Shown: positions 44,309-54,143, counted from the stretch's first letter. The stretch: DNA of 64,000 nt from an uncultured Spartobacteria bacterium (GCA_937960895.1 CALCJD010000045.1:59219-123218); one strand, 5' to 3'. Notes: a model not told the origin generated them from the letters alone. Translations and numbers: made by a program.

Positions 44309-46831
44309 TCAAGGCAACCAGGACCACATCTCGATCTGCACAAACCGCAGGATCGGACGGGCCAGCAGCAACCCCAGCGGCTGGTAGCCCGCATTGATCT
44401 TGGCGTATCCGGTCATGCCGGCCTTGAGGGAAAAAGGCGGTTTGTCCACCTCGATCAACAGCCGGAAAATCCGGGCCGACGTTTCGGCCGGCGAGGGTTG
44501 TCCGCCGGATGCAGACGGCAACGCCGCCGGCTGGATGGAGAGCACCTTTCCGGTGAGCGAGGAATTCGGATACGCGTACAATTTCACCTGGGCGGTCGCC
44601 CCCACCTCGACCCCCTCCATGTCATATTCCGGGAGCTGCACCTCCACGAGCGGATCGCTGTTGTTCTGCGCGGTCGCATAGACGTCGCCCACCTTCAGAT
44701 AGGCGCCCCGCTTGAAATCCAGATGGGAGTCGACCAGGTAACCCTCAAACGGCATGAGGAGCGCGCTCTCGGTCTGCTGCTGACGGGCGTATTGGATCTG
44801 CTGCTCGATGCGGGCGAGGTCCGCCTGGGCCGCCTCCACGGTATGCCGGGCGGAGGCGATGTCCTCGGGCCGCGCGCCCGACTTCAGGAGGTCCAGCTGG
44901 GCCTGGGCCTCGTCCCGGACCTTGAGCAGGGAGGCGAGGTTCTTTTCGGCCTTCTGGACGTTGATCTTGTCGATGTCGGCCGCCTTTTTCGCCTCCTCAT
45001 ATTGCAGGAGGGCGATTGAGCCGGACCGGTAAAGCTGCTGCATGCGGGGCAGGACCATGGCACTGTAGGCGGCGCTGACCTTCGCCGACTCCAGCTCCTG
45101 CATGGCCACGCTCACCTGTTCGACCGCCTGGTCCAGCTTGGCCTTGGCGGCGGTGATCTCCTCGCTGCGGGCTCCCGACAGCAGCTTGGCCAGTTCGGAT
45201 TTGGCCCGGTCGATCGTGGCCAGCTGCTGGGACCGGCTTTGTTCGAGGGTCAGAAGGGCGTTTTCGATCTCACTCGAAATCATCTTTGCCACCACGGTCC
45301 CCTTCGGAATCAGCTTCCCGTCCCCGCCTTCAAAAAACACCTCGGCCACCTTGCCCGAGACCGGCGCCTGGATTTGCTGCTGCAAGGGAGGAAGCACCTG
45401 GATCTCGCCGCCGGGACGGTAGGCAAACGGAACAAACATCATCAGGACCAGCACCCCGGCGATGATCCAGCCGCGGTGTTTCCGCAGGAAGCCGTCCCCG
45501 GACAAATCCTCCCCTTCGGGCAGGTCGTCCAGGACCCCGTCGTCTGTCTTCGTGCTCCGGGACCTGCGTCTGGCTCTGTGCATAACTTTCCCCACGCCCC
45601 AGCGAACCATCAAAAAGGCCACCACGACAACAAGGATGTAGGGGGTCGCGCGGCCAAAGAGATCGGGGAACGAACGCGCCAGGCCGGAGGCAATGTGATT
45701 GACGACCATGATCAGGCCAAAGGTCAGGGCCGTGACCAGGAGCAGCGCATAAAGCAAATACCTTCCTCCGCGCCACCCCCTGAGGGTGTCCGGCAGCTCC
45801 CTGCCCGTCAACCGGGCCGTCAGCACGGTGATGGCCACAACAATCATGTTGGGCGGAAGGTGGAAATAGTTGACCAGCCAGCGGAAACCGTCGGTTGTCT
45901 GGAACGGAAGCAGTTGAATGACCAGACCGATCAGTCCGGCCTGCACAATCATCACCCCAAACGAGGGAATCAGGGTCGGGCTGTTTTTGAACAACGCCCA
46001 CACCAGGGTCCCCAACACCACCAGGTAAATGCGCACGAGGATGGACGTGCCGTAAATCCACAGCTTGGTCCTGCGGTCCTGTCCGCGCACCTGTTCCTTG
46101 CCGATGTAAAAACGCGGCAGGATGCCGCGGAGCAGCCGGATGCCGAACGCCTTCGGCGCCAGTCCAAAATGGGCACAGACGATCCCCTGGACCACACACC
46201 GGGCGAAATTGGCCGTCAGCAGCGTGAAAAGCAGTCCGCCCAGGTACCCCAGCTGGGCCGACACGGAAACCAGCTCAACCCGGAACTCCACGCCGTATCG
46301 GAAAATGACATACAGCGCCGCCGGAAAGGCCGGGATCAACGCCAGCAGGGACAGCCGCACCAGCGGCAGCAGCGGACGGGTCAGTTCCTCCAGGCGGATC
46401 AACAGCCGCTCCGGATTGAACAACTTCCATCCGGAACTCCCCTCCGGGTCCGGAGACGCCTCCCGGTCCGATCCCGCCTTTTCCGCCGGGGCTTCGGTCG
46501 AAGACGCCGCGGGCGCCGGCACGGCCAGCCGCATCGACAACAGATGTTCCTCAAAGTCGTGGAAATGCTCCGGCCTCATTTCCATTCCGAAGCGTTCCCG
46601 GAACGCGGCCAGGATCTCCTCGGCGGACGTCCGGCCATTCATCGACTGGCAGAGGAAAAATTCCTCCTCGCCAAAGGAGAAACTCTCCCCCGTCTCGGGA
46701 TCCTCGACCTGATAGGTCTTCACCCCGTCGACATCTTCGAACATCCGGATGGACAGGTCGTTGCGAAAGCAGACGGCAACAGGTTTGGGGGCCTCGGCGG
46801 GCCCCGTACGGAATGTTCCTCTTTTCGGCAC
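44309..46831 (-). CDS. PqqD-like/M50-like/HlyD fusion membrane protein
   Basis: 840 residues from GTG 46831. Residues ~15-105 resemble PqqD-type peptide-binding domains (YQVEDPETGESFSFGEEEFFLCQSMNGRTSAEEIL). Residues ~150-420 are multi-span and align with M50 transporters/proteases, but the HExxH site reads Arg-Cys-Val-Val-Gln (211-215), so it is catalytically dead; TDGFRWL near 313-319 is kept. Residues ~455-840 are an HlyD/RND-type adaptor: membrane span, PVSGKVAEVFF biotinyl-like motif, long coiled coil (~540-680), second lipoyl half. Probably an export component. It ends ~105 bases before the megasynthase start on the same strand, so product export is possible but unproven. Confidence 0.72.
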   Translation of the reverse strand: MPKRGTFRTGPAEAPKPVAVCFRNDLSIRMFEDVDGVKTYQVEDPETGESFSFGEEEFFLCQSMNGRTSAEEILAAFRERFGMEMRPEHFHDFEEHLLSMRLAVPAPAASSTEAPAEKAGSDREASPDPEGSSGWKLFNPERLLIRLEELTRPLLPLVRLSLLALIPAFPAALYVIFRYGVEFRVELVSVSAQLGYLGGLLFTLLTANFARCVVQGIVCAHFGLAPKAFGIRLLRGILPRFYIGKEQVRGQDRRTKLWIYGTSILVRIYLVVLGTLVWALFKNSPTLIPSFGVMIVQAGLIGLVIQLLPFQTTDGFRWLVNYFHLPPNMIVVAITVLTARLTGRELPDTLRGWRGGRYLLYALLLVTALTFGLIMVVNHIASGLARSFPDLFGRATPYILVVVVAFLMVRWGVGKVMHRARRRSRSTKTDDGVLDDLPEGEDLSGDGFLRKHRGWIIAGVLVLMMFVPFAYRPGGEIQVLPPLQQQIQAPVSGKVAEVFFEGGDGKLIPKGTVVAKMISSEIENALLTLEQSRSQQLATIDRAKSELAKLLSGARSEEITAAKAKLDQAVEQVSVAMQELESAKVSAAYSAMVLPRMQQLYRSGSIALLQYEEAKKAADIDKINVQKAEKNLASLLKVRDEAQAQLDLLKSGARPEDIASARHTVEAAQADLARIEQQIQYARQQQTESALLMPFEGYLVDSHLDFKRGAYLKVGDVYATAQNNSDPLVEVQLPEYDMEGVEVGATAQVKLYAYPNSSLTGKVLSIQPAALPSASGGQPSPAETSARIFRLLIEVDKPPFSLKAGMTGYAKINAGYQPLGLLLARPILRFVQIEMWSWLP

Positions 46832-46923
46832 CGGGCGTGGGTTTTCTTAGAAAATGGCCCCTCTTCGGGTTCCCAGAATAACCTTGACGAGCAAAAGAGT
46901 CATTTACGAAAAGAGCACAATCT

Positions 46924-47949
46924 ATGGCGACTTTTGAACCAAAAATTACACGTATCGAGTCGGCCACCTCTGTCCAGAGCAAAATCCAATCTGGCCGGGA
47001 TCTCGCCAAACAAGGTCGCCTCGAGGAAGCTCTTGCGGAGTTCGAAGCCGCCCTGAAACTGGACCCGAACACCAAAGTCGCCCACTTGGCCGCCGGCGCC
47101 GTCAAAGCCCGTCTCCACCGGGAAGACGAGGCTCTCAAACACTTTCGCGAAGTCCTGCGCATCGACCCCCTGAACCTGCAGGCGCACCTGCGCGCCGCCC
47201 GCGTTCTGCTCGCCAAGCGGGAAATCGACCGCGCCCAGGAATTCGCCGAAAGCGCGCAACGGATTGATCCGCAATCCCCGGCCGTTCACCTCTTTCTGGG
47301 TCATCTCGCGCTCATCCGCAAGGATCTCGCCACCGCCAAGAAGCACCTCACCCAGGCCCTCACCTTCAATCCCCGCCTGGTCCGGGCCCGGCTGCAAATG
47401 GCCGCCGTGCTCCGCAACGAAGGCAAGCTCGACGAGGCCCTCGCCCAGGTCAATGCCGCCGTGCGCATCGCCCCCGACAATGCCGTCGTCTTCGATGCGC
47501 TCGGCAAGCTCCAGCTCATTCGAAAGGATTTCAACAGCGCCCGCGAGGCGTTCGAAAAAGCCATCACCCTCCAGCCCGGGGACGATCAGGAATCCCTGAT
47601 CGGCCTCACCGAAGCCCTCATCGAAGAAGGACAGCTCGACCGCGCCGAGGAGATGCTGCGCAAGGCCCCGGCCCGCCTCGAAAGCCGCCCCGGCATCCAC
47701 AAGGTGTGGGGAGACCTCTACGAAAAACGCGGCCTCTATCCCGAGGCCGTCGAGGAATACAAGGCCGCCCAGGTTCTCGCCGAAAAGTACACCGGCACGC
47801 CGGTGGAATCGGCCGAGACTTCCCTGCCGGCCGCGGACGACCTCGCCGGCTGGAAGGCCCTCGCCGGCGAACTCAGAAAATCCACCGACGCCTTCCGTGA
47901 CAGCGTGCGTCTCCAACTCACCGGCATTTCGGTGGAGGCGGACGATTAA
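46924..47949 (+). CDS. tetratricopeptide-repeat protein
   Basis: 341 residues without signal peptide. About seven 34-residue TPR units run from ~20 to ~280, for example GRDLAKQGRLEEALAEFEAALKLDPN, then ALKHFREVLRIDPLN and IRKDFNSAREAFEKAITLQPG. The C-terminal ~60 residues are non-repetitive. TPR proteins are scaffolds; in polysaccharide loci they often organise polymer assembly or export. It is divergent from the HlyD fusion gene with 92 bp between, and is followed by a DPM1-like glycosyltransferase on the same strand. Partner unknown. Confidence 0.85.
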   Translation: MATFEPKITRIESATSVQSKIQSGRDLAKQGRLEEALAEFEAALKLDPNTKVAHLAAGAVKARLHREDEALKHFREVLRIDPLNLQAHLRAARVLLAKREIDRAQEFAESAQRIDPQSPAVHLFLGHLALIRKDLATAKKHLTQALTFNPRLVRARLQMAAVLRNEGKLDEALAQVNAAVRIAPDNAVVFDALGKLQLIRKDFNSAREAFEKAITLQPGDDQESLIGLTEALIEEGQLDRAEEMLRKAPARLESRPGIHKVWGDLYEKRGLYPEAVEEYKAAQVLAEKYTGTPVESAETSLPAADDLAGWKALAGELRKSTDAFRDSVRLQLTGISVEADD

Positions 47950-48036
47950 CCGGCGGCCCGTTCCGTTGATCCCGCAGTTGCCATGCCGGGAAGGGACGGC
48001 CCTCCCTTCCGTCCCGGCCTCCGCATTTTCTTCTCC

Positions 48037-48975
48037 ATGGTTTCCCTGACGATTCCCATCTACAACGAGCGGGAGTCCATCGTTCCGCTTTTCACCAAGA
48101 TTCATTCCGTGATGACCCGCCTCGGACAGCCGTGGGAGCTTATTTACGTGAATGACGGCAGCCAGGACGGCAGCGACGCCGTCCTCGACGACCTCGCCCG
48201 GGTTCATCCGGAGGTCAAGGTGGTGCATTTCCGGCGCAACTTCGGTCAGACCGCCGCCATGATGGCCGGCTTCGACTTTGCCTCCGGCGAGATCATCATT
48301 CCGATGGACGGCGACGGTCAGAACGACCCCGAGGACATTCCGCGCATGCTGGATAAGCTGAAGGAGGGATACGACGTCTGCTCCGGCTGGCGCAAGGACC
48401 GCCAGGACAACGCCCTTCAGCGCAACATCCCGAGCATCCTCGCCAACAAGCTCATTTCCGCCGTCTCCGGCGTGCGGCTGCACGATTTCGGGTGCTCTCT
48501 CAAGGCCTATCGGGCGGAGGTCATCAAGGGTGTGCGTCTCTACGGCGAGATGCACCGCTTCCTGCCCATCTACGCCAAGTGGCACGGCGCCCGCATCACG
48601 GAGATCCCGGTGGGCCATTTTGCCCGCACCGCCGGTTCCTCCAAATACGGACTTGAGCGCGTCCTGAAGGTCATCATGGACCTGATGACCGTGAAGTTCA
48701 TGGACAAGTACATGCTCAAGCCGATGTATCTTTTCGGTTTCTGGGGCCTGGTCTTTTTCTTCGCCTCCTTTGTCTTCACGGTCTGGACGTTCTACATGCG
48801 CTACGTGGAAAACTATTTCTACACCCAGACCCCGCTGCCGATGATGGCCGTCTTTTCCTTCATGACGGGTGTCATCTGCATCCTCATGGGCCTCCTGGCC
48901 GAAATGGTCACCCGCACCTTCCACGAATCCCAGGGCAAGTCGATCTATCTGGTTCGCGAGACAAGGAATATTTGA
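48037..48975 (+). CDS. polyprenyl-phosphate glycosyltransferase (DPM1/ArnC-like GT2)
   Basis: 312 residues. GT2 catalytic domain: SLTIPIYNERESIVPLF, LIYVNDGSQDGSDAVL, and PMDGDGQNDPEDI with the DGDGQ metal motif. Two C-terminal membrane spans (LFGFWGLVFFFASFVFTVWTF and the segment around MMAVFSFMTGVICILMGLLAEM) follow, as in bactoprenol glucosyl- and formamido-arabinosyl-transferases. It loads a sugar on undecaprenyl phosphate, the donor used by GT-C enzymes such as those at 1698-3605 and 54144-56012. ATG 48037 matches the family N-terminus; an in-frame ATG at 47983 would add 18 unconserved residues. Confidence 0.9.
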   Translation: MVSLTIPIYNERESIVPLFTKIHSVMTRLGQPWELIYVNDGSQDGSDAVLDDLARVHPEVKVVHFRRNFGQTAAMMAGFDFASGEIIIPMDGDGQNDPEDIPRMLDKLKEGYDVCSGWRKDRQDNALQRNIPSILANKLISAVSGVRLHDFGCSLKAYRAEVIKGVRLYGEMHRFLPIYAKWHGARITEIPVGHFARTAGSSKYGLERVLKVIMDLMTVKFMDKYMLKPMYLFGFWGLVFFFASFVFTVWTFYMRYVENYFYTQTPLPMMAVFSFMTGVICILMGLLAEMVTRTFHESQGKSIYLVRETRNI

Positions 48976-49012
48976 GGTGGCAAACCTCGTGCGCGAACCA
49001 GCGGTGAATGGA

Positions 49013-49462
49013 ATGGGAAAGGTGAAGGGGGACGGGTCGGTCGGACCGGAAAACTTCTCGGCCTCTCCAAGGGCGCTGGAGTTGTTTGGTCTCACGGTCC
49101 ACAACCTCATTCCGCTCGCCAAAAAGCCGGAGACGGCACGTTTGGTGTCGCAGCAGATCGCGAGCGCGGATTCGATTGCGGCCGGCATCGAAGAGGGCTG
49201 CGGCCGGGGAAACCGCACGGAATACGCCCGGTTCCTGATATTTTCACGCGGTTCGGCACAGGAAACCCTCGGTCGCTTTCACCGCCTTCGCCACCGGCTT
49301 CCCGAAGACGGGGTTGAACATCGCCGCCAACTCTGTCAGGAAATCATCGCGATTCTTTCGGTGACGATCAAAACCTTGCGCTCCGGAATGACACGGTCCT
49401 TTCACTTTCACCTTCACTCTCACTCCGCCTCGCGCGGAGACGCGCGGCGGTGTGCGGCATAA
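49013..49462 (+). CDS. four-helix-bundle protein (23S rRNA intervening-sequence type)
   Basis: About 149 residues. The core SPRALELFGLTVHNLIPLAKK...QQIASADSIAAGIEEGCGRGNRTEYARFLIFSRGSAQETLGRF matches small four-helix-bundle proteins first seen in 23S rRNA insertions but widespread elsewhere, including as accessory proteins of diversity-generating retroelements. Function unknown; a nucleic-acid-binding role has been proposed for relatives. ATG 49013 is assumed. The 3' end overlaps the asnB-like start by 13 bases. No reverse transcriptase or rRNA gene is nearby. Confidence 0.7.
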   Translation: MGKVKGDGSVGPENFSASPRALELFGLTVHNLIPLAKKPETARLVSQQIASADSIAAGIEEGCGRGNRTEYARFLIFSRGSAQETLGRFHRLRHRLPEDGVEHRRQLCQEIIAILSVTIKTLRSGMTRSFHFHLHSHSASRGDARRCAA

Positions 49463-51291
49463 CCGGATTTCTTGGCTCGGGGGAACGCGCGGACCTCGAG
49501 CGCATGACGGCGCGCGTGGCGCACCGCGGACCGGATGCGGAGGGGTTTTATGGCGAAGGTCCCCTTCATCTCGGACACCGCCGGCTGTCGATCATCGACC
49601 TCGCCTGCGGCGCGCAGCCGATGCGCACCGCCGACGGACGCTTCACGATCGTGTTCAACGGCGAGATCTACAATCACGCCGAACTCCGGAAGGAGCTGCA
49701 GGACCGCGGGTGTGTGTTTCAGACCGACCACTCCGACACCGAGGTTCTGCTGCACGGGTTCCGCGAATGGGGCCCGCAAATGGTCGAACGGCTCAACGGC
49801 ATGTGGGCCTTTGCCATCTGGGACGCGCAGACCCGCCGGCTTTTCCTTTCGCGGGACCGCTTCGGCAAGAAGCCGCTCTATTGGTTTTTCCGCAACGGCA
49901 CCTTTGCGTTTGCCTCGGAGCTCAGCGCCCTCCTCGAACACCCGGACGCCCCGCGCGGGATCTCCACGCGGGCGGTGCAGAAATTTTTCGCCTACGCCCT
50001 CATTCCCGCGCCGCTGTCCCTCATCGACGGCATCCGGAAGCTGCCCGCCGGGCATAACCTGCTCTTTTCCGGGGGCTCCGAACCAAAGGTGACGCGCTAC
50101 TGGCGGTACCTGCTGGAGCCGGACGATTCCCTGTCCGCACGCCCCGAAGCCGAACTGGCCGAGGCGCTGCGCGAATGCCTGGATCGTGCGGTGAAGCGCC
50201 GCCTCATGGCCGACGTGCCGCTTGGGGTGTTTCTCAGCGGGGGCATCGACTCTACCGCCGTGGCCGCCCTCGCCGTCCGTCATGTCGGCAGGGGCCGGCT
50301 CAAGACCTTCAGCATCGGGTTCACGGAACCCAGTTTCGACGAATCCGCCTTTGCCCGCCGCGCCGCGGAGTTTCTCGGGACCAGTCACGAACTGGAAACC
50401 CTCGACCTCGACAAGGCCGTCGACGTCCTCCCGCAGATCTTCGACAGGCTCGACGAACCGCAGGGCGACAATTCCCTCCTGCCCACCTGGTTGCTCAGCC
50501 GCTTCACCCGCCGTCATGTCACGGTCGCCCTCGGCGGGGACGGCGGGGACGAATTGTTTGCCGGCTACGACACCTTCCGCGGGCTCGCCAAGGCCGAGGT
50601 CTACGGACGTCTGATGCCGCGTCCGCTGCACCGCGCCGTGCGCGCCCTTGCCGGACTCCTCCCCGTTTCGCATGCCAATCTGAGCTTCGATTTCAAAATC
50701 AAACGCGGACTCCGCGGCGCCAGTTATCCGCCGCAGGTCTGGAATCCCGTGTGGCTCGGCGCGCTGGAGCCGGACGAGATCGCCCGGCTCACCGGCCAGC
50801 CGGCCACGGTGGAGGATTTGTATTCCGAGGCCATCGAGGTCTGGGATTCCTGTCCGCAGCCGAACCTTCTCGACCGCACGCTGCAGTTTTACACCGAGAT
50901 TTACCTGCAGGACGGCATCCTCGCGAAGGTCGACCGCGCCAGCATGATGCATGGACTGGAGGCGCGCAGTCCGTTCCTCGACATCGAGGTCGCCGACTTC
51001 GCCCGCCGCCTGCCAGGTCATTTCAAGCTCCGCGACGGCACCACGAAGTATCTCCTCAAAAAGGCACTCGAACCCCTCCTGCCCCACGACATCATTTACC
51101 GCAAAAAGAAGGGCTTCGGCACGCCGGTGGGCGCGTGGTTCCGCACCGGCCGCCTTGCGCCGCCGCCGGACGGGAAATTCCTCGGGGAAAAACTCGCCGC
51201 CCACCGCGCCGGACGGGCCGACGAACGGCTCTACCTCTGGTGTCAGCTCTGCCTCGGGGAATGGCTCGCCCGCCGCAAGGTCCACGGGTAA
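49450..51291 (+). CDS. asnB: asparagine synthase (glutamine-hydrolysing) family amidotransferase
   Basis: 613 residues from GTG 49450, so the chain begins Met-Cys-Gly with Cys2 as the N-terminal nucleophile of the class II glutaminase; RLSIIDL and FNGEIYNH follow. The C-terminal synthetase domain has the ATP-pyrophosphatase motif LSGGIDSTAVAAL (~259-271). In polysaccharide loci such as exosortase/PEP-CTERM regions these proteins amidate sugar carboxylates rather than making free asparagine. Here it sits between a DPM1-like transferase and a GT4, which favours that role. True asparagine synthase remains possible. Confidence 0.88.
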   Translation: MCGITGFLGSGERADLERMTARVAHRGPDAEGFYGEGPLHLGHRRLSIIDLACGAQPMRTADGRFTIVFNGEIYNHAELRKELQDRGCVFQTDHSDTEVLLHGFREWGPQMVERLNGMWAFAIWDAQTRRLFLSRDRFGKKPLYWFFRNGTFAFASELSALLEHPDAPRGISTRAVQKFFAYALIPAPLSLIDGIRKLPAGHNLLFSGGSEPKVTRYWRYLLEPDDSLSARPEAELAEALRECLDRAVKRRLMADVPLGVFLSGGIDSTAVAALAVRHVGRGRLKTFSIGFTEPSFDESAFARRAAEFLGTSHELETLDLDKAVDVLPQIFDRLDEPQGDNSLLPTWLLSRFTRRHVTVALGGDGGDELFAGYDTFRGLAKAEVYGRLMPRPLHRAVRALAGLLPVSHANLSFDFKIKRGLRGASYPPQVWNPVWLGALEPDEIARLTGQPATVEDLYSEAIEVWDSCPQPNLLDRTLQFYTEIYLQDGILAKVDRASMMHGLEARSPFLDIEVADFARRLPGHFKLRDGTTKYLLKKALEPLLPHDIIYRKKKGFGTPVGAWFRTGRLAPPPDGKFLGEKLAAHRAGRADERLYLWCQLCLGEWLARRKVHG

Positions 51292-51312
51292 AACCGCCTG
51301 CCCAGCGCTCCG

Positions 51313-52440
51313 ATGAAAATCCTCGTCCTTTGCTACGAATACCCGCCGGTCGGCGGCGGGGGCGGAAGGGTCGCCGCGCAGGTGGCGGCGGGTCTCGTCC
51401 GGCGCGGACACGAGGTGAAGGTGCACACCGCGGGCCTCGCCCATCTGCCCGCCCGCGAAGTGCGTGACGGCGTGGAAATTCTTCGCGCGCCCTCCTTCCG
51501 CCGCAGCGAGGACACGTGTTCGGTGCCGGAGATGGCCCTCTACATCCTCACCAATGTCCTGCCGGCCTGGCGCTTCGCGCGGCGGTGGAAACCGGACGTG
51601 CTGCACGTCCATTTTGCCGTCCCCAGCGGGGTGGTCGGTCTGGCGGTGAGCGTCGCCACCGGCATTCCCTACGTGCTCACCGCCCATCTCGGCGACGTGC
51701 CCGGCGGCGTGCCGGAACAAACCGCCGGCCTTTTCAAGCTGGTCAATCCCTTCGCCCGCTTCATCTGGAAACATGCGGTCCGCGTCACCGCGGTGAGCCG
51801 TCATGTGGCCTCGCTCGCCCGCGCCGCCTACGGCACCGAAGCACAGATCATTCTCAACGGCGTACCCGCGCGTCCGCCCGCGCCGCCGATCCTGCAGACA
51901 CCGCGCCGGCTCCTTCTGGTCGGCCGGTTGAGCGTGCAAAAGAATCCCCTGCTCGCCGTGCGCGCGCTCGCCCTATTGAAGGACCTCGCCTGGGAACTCG
52001 AGGTGATTGGGGACGGTCCGCTGGCCGGGGATCTTCGCGCGGAAACGGAGCGGCTCGGACTCGCCGACCGTGTGATTTTTCAGGGCTGGATGGACGGCGC
52101 CGCCGTGGCCGGACGCATGGCCGCCGCCGACCTCCTTCTCATGACCTCGCTGCACGAAGGACTGCCCATGGTCGCCGTCGAGGCCCTCCAATGCGGACTG
52201 GCCATCGTCGGCAGTGACATCGGCGGGCTGCACGACGTCATCGAGGACGGCCGCAACGGTTTTCTCTGTCCGCTCACACCCGAAGCCTTCGCCGAAAGGC
52301 TCCGCACGCTTTTCGCGGACGCCCCCCGGCTTCTCGCCGCCCGCCGCGCCTCGCTGGAACTGGCGGGAAATTTCGATCTGGAAAAATCCCTCGACGCCTA
52401 CGAGAAGGCGTTGCTTGAAGCGTCCCGCCGGACTTCCTAG
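51313..52440 (+). CDS. glycosyltransferase family 4
   Basis: 375 residues, GT-B fold. The N-terminal KILVLCYEYPPVGGGGGRVAAQVA glycine loop and the C-terminal donor-binding segment LMTSLHEGLPMVAVEALQCGLAIVGSDIGG (the E-x7-E motif of GT4) are clear. It transfers a hexose or similar sugar to a lipid-linked oligosaccharide. It starts 21 bases after the asnB-like gene and is followed 11 bases later by a cupin gene, so it is in the same operon. Confidence 0.9.
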   Translation: MKILVLCYEYPPVGGGGGRVAAQVAAGLVRRGHEVKVHTAGLAHLPAREVRDGVEILRAPSFRRSEDTCSVPEMALYILTNVLPAWRFARRWKPDVLHVHFAVPSGVVGLAVSVATGIPYVLTAHLGDVPGGVPEQTAGLFKLVNPFARFIWKHAVRVTAVSRHVASLARAAYGTEAQIILNGVPARPPAPPILQTPRRLLLVGRLSVQKNPLLAVRALALLKDLAWELEVIGDGPLAGDLRAETERLGLADRVIFQGWMDGAAVAGRMAAADLLLMTSLHEGLPMVAVEALQCGLAIVGSDIGGLHDVIEDGRNGFLCPLTPEAFAERLRTLFADAPRLLAARRASLELAGNFDLEKSLDAYEKALLEASRRTS

Positions 52441-52451
52441 CATCCGCCCTC

Positions 52452-53192
52452 ATGAACCCCGATTCTCTCTGGCGTGGACTGCGACCGGAAACGCGCCGTC
52501 AATTGAAGGCGCGCGATTATTCCGCCGCCGAGGTCGAAAAACGCCTCGCCACCACCGGCCTTGAAGCCTCGGCCGCCCTGGCCACCCAGCGCGTGCTGCA
52601 GGAAGCCGGAGCATGGATTCCCGGAGTCGAATTGATGGCCCGGCACATCTATCCCCAGCGGCATCGGGGATTGTTTTCCGAGCTCGGCCGCGCGGGGGAG
52701 GCGCGCCTGGGGGAGATCGGCCTCTGGCCCCGCCAATGGGCCGCCGCGCGCATGTTCACCGGCACGGCCAAGGGATTCCACATCCACCCGCCCCATGTTC
52801 CGGAGGGAGAGGAACCCGAGGCGTGGTTCCAGAAGCTCTACGGTCAGGAGGAACCGCAGTTCGCCCTGCGTCCCTACGACCGGGAACAGTGGGACGTGAT
52901 GTTTTTCCTCCAGGGCCGGCTCGACCTCATCCTCTGCGATGAACGCGCCGGACTGCCCCGCCGCGTGATGCGGATTTTCATCGACGGGGACAATCATCGC
53001 GGACCCAACAACGCCGCCGTCGTCATCCCCGCCGGTGTCGCCCATGCCCTGCGCACCGAGGGTGGCGAGGACCTCGTCATGGTCTACGGCACGTCCACGG
53101 TTTTCTCCCCGTCCTTCGAAGGCCGCATCGGCAACGAAGTGGAGGAAATGCCGTATCCGCCCGAATGGGCCGGCTATCTCTCCGCGGAGTAA
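52452..53192 (+). CDS. RmlC-like cupin protein (sugar epimerase family)
   Basis: 246 residues. The central cupin barrel has GFHIHPPHVPEG (metal/base histidines), WDVMFFLQGRLDLILCDERAG, VVIPAGVAHALRTEGGEDLVMVYGTSTVFSPSFEGRI. The pattern FHIHP...W and IPAGVAHAL is shared with dTDP-4-dehydrorhamnose 3,5-epimerases and relatives, but the N-terminal ~80 residues (RQLKARDYSAAEVEKRL...) are helical and not typical of RmlC. It may be a variant epimerase or isomerase for a nucleotide sugar. It is convergent with rmlA, which supports a dTDP-sugar link. Confidence 0.7.
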   Translation: MNPDSLWRGLRPETRRQLKARDYSAAEVEKRLATTGLEASAALATQRVLQEAGAWIPGVELMARHIYPQRHRGLFSELGRAGEARLGEIGLWPRQWAAARMFTGTAKGFHIHPPHVPEGEEPEAWFQKLYGQEEPQFALRPYDREQWDVMFFLQGRLDLILCDERAGLPRRVMRIFIDGDNHRGPNNAAVVIPAGVAHALRTEGGEDLVMVYGTSTVFSPSFEGRIGNEVEEMPYPPEWAGYLSAE

Positions 53193-53264
53193 CCGGGACC
53201 GCCGACAGCCGCGAATCGCGGACCGGCACCCGGTGGGAAACGTGCGTCGTCCGCCCCCGGATCC

Positions 53265-54131
53265 TTACCGGGGCAGGGCCTCCAGGTAGGCGCGATAGCT
53301 GTTTTTCGGCATTTCGGCGACGATCCGCTCGAACTGCGCGCCGTCGATGAATCCCATGTGCAGCGCAATTTCCTCGAGGCAGGCGATTTTCACGCCCTGC
53401 CGGTGTTCGAGCACCGCGATGTAATCGCTCGCCTGCAACAGGCTCTCCGGAGTCCCGGTGTCGAGCCAGGCCACGCCGCGTCCAAGCGGTTCCACAAACA
53501 ACTCCCGCCTCCGCAGGTACTCGCGGTTCACATCGGTGATCTCCAGCTCGCCGCGGGCCGACGGTTTCAGATTCCGGCAGATTTCGACGATCTGTCGGTC
53601 GTAAACGTACAGCCCCGGCACGGCGTAATTGCTGCGCGGCTTGGCCGGTTTTTCCTCGATGGACAGCGCGCGGCCCTCGGCATCGAATTCGATCACGCCA
53701 TACCGCTCGGGATCGCTGACCGGACACGCGAAGATGGTCGCGCCCTGTTCGCGGGCGAGGGCCTGACGGAAGAAATCCAGCTTTCCGTGAAAGATGTTGT
53801 CGCCCAGCACCAGCGTCGCGCCGGAGCCGGCGAGGAAGTTTTCGCCGATCAAAAACGCCTGCGCGATCCCCTCGGGTTTCGGCTGCTCCGCGTATTCGAT
53901 CGTCAGTCCGAGCCGGCCGCCGTCACCAAACAACGTCCGGAACATCGGCAGATCCTTGGGGGTCGAAATGATGAGGATCTCGCGGATTCCGCCCAGCATC
54001 AGCACCGACAGCGGATAATACACCATCGGCTTGTCGTAGATCGGCAGCAGCTGCTTGCAGACGATGCGGGTGAGCGGGTCGAGGCGCGTGCCGGCCCCGC
54101 CGGCCAAGAGAATGCCTTTGCGGTTGGTCAT
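53265..54131 (-). CDS. rmlA: glucose-1-phosphate thymidylyltransferase
   Basis: 288 residues, full length. The nucleotide-binding [16 protein letters not shown], the [24 protein letters not shown] segment, [10 protein letters not shown] and [18 protein letters not shown] are standard RmlA motifs. It makes dTDP-glucose, the precursor of dTDP-rhamnose and other deoxysugars. No rmlB or rmlD is adjacent; the RmlC-like cupin converges on it. It starts 12 bases after the GT-C gene and shares its strand. Confidence 0.95.
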   Translation of the reverse strand: MTNRKGILLAGGAGTRLDPLTRIVCKQLLPIYDKPMVYYPLSVLMLGGIREILIISTPKDLPMFRTLFGDGGRLGLTIEYAEQPKPEGIAQAFLIGENFLAGSGATLVLGDNIFHGKLDFFRQALAREQGATIFACPVSDPERYGVIEFDAEGRALSIEEKPAKPRSNYAVPGLYVYDRQIVEICRNLKPSARGELEITDVNREYLRRRELFVEPLGRGVAWLDTGTPESLLQASDYIAVLEHRQGVKIACLEEIALHMGFIDGAQFERIVAEMPKNSYRAYLEALPR

Positions 54132-54143
54132 GGATCGTACAGT

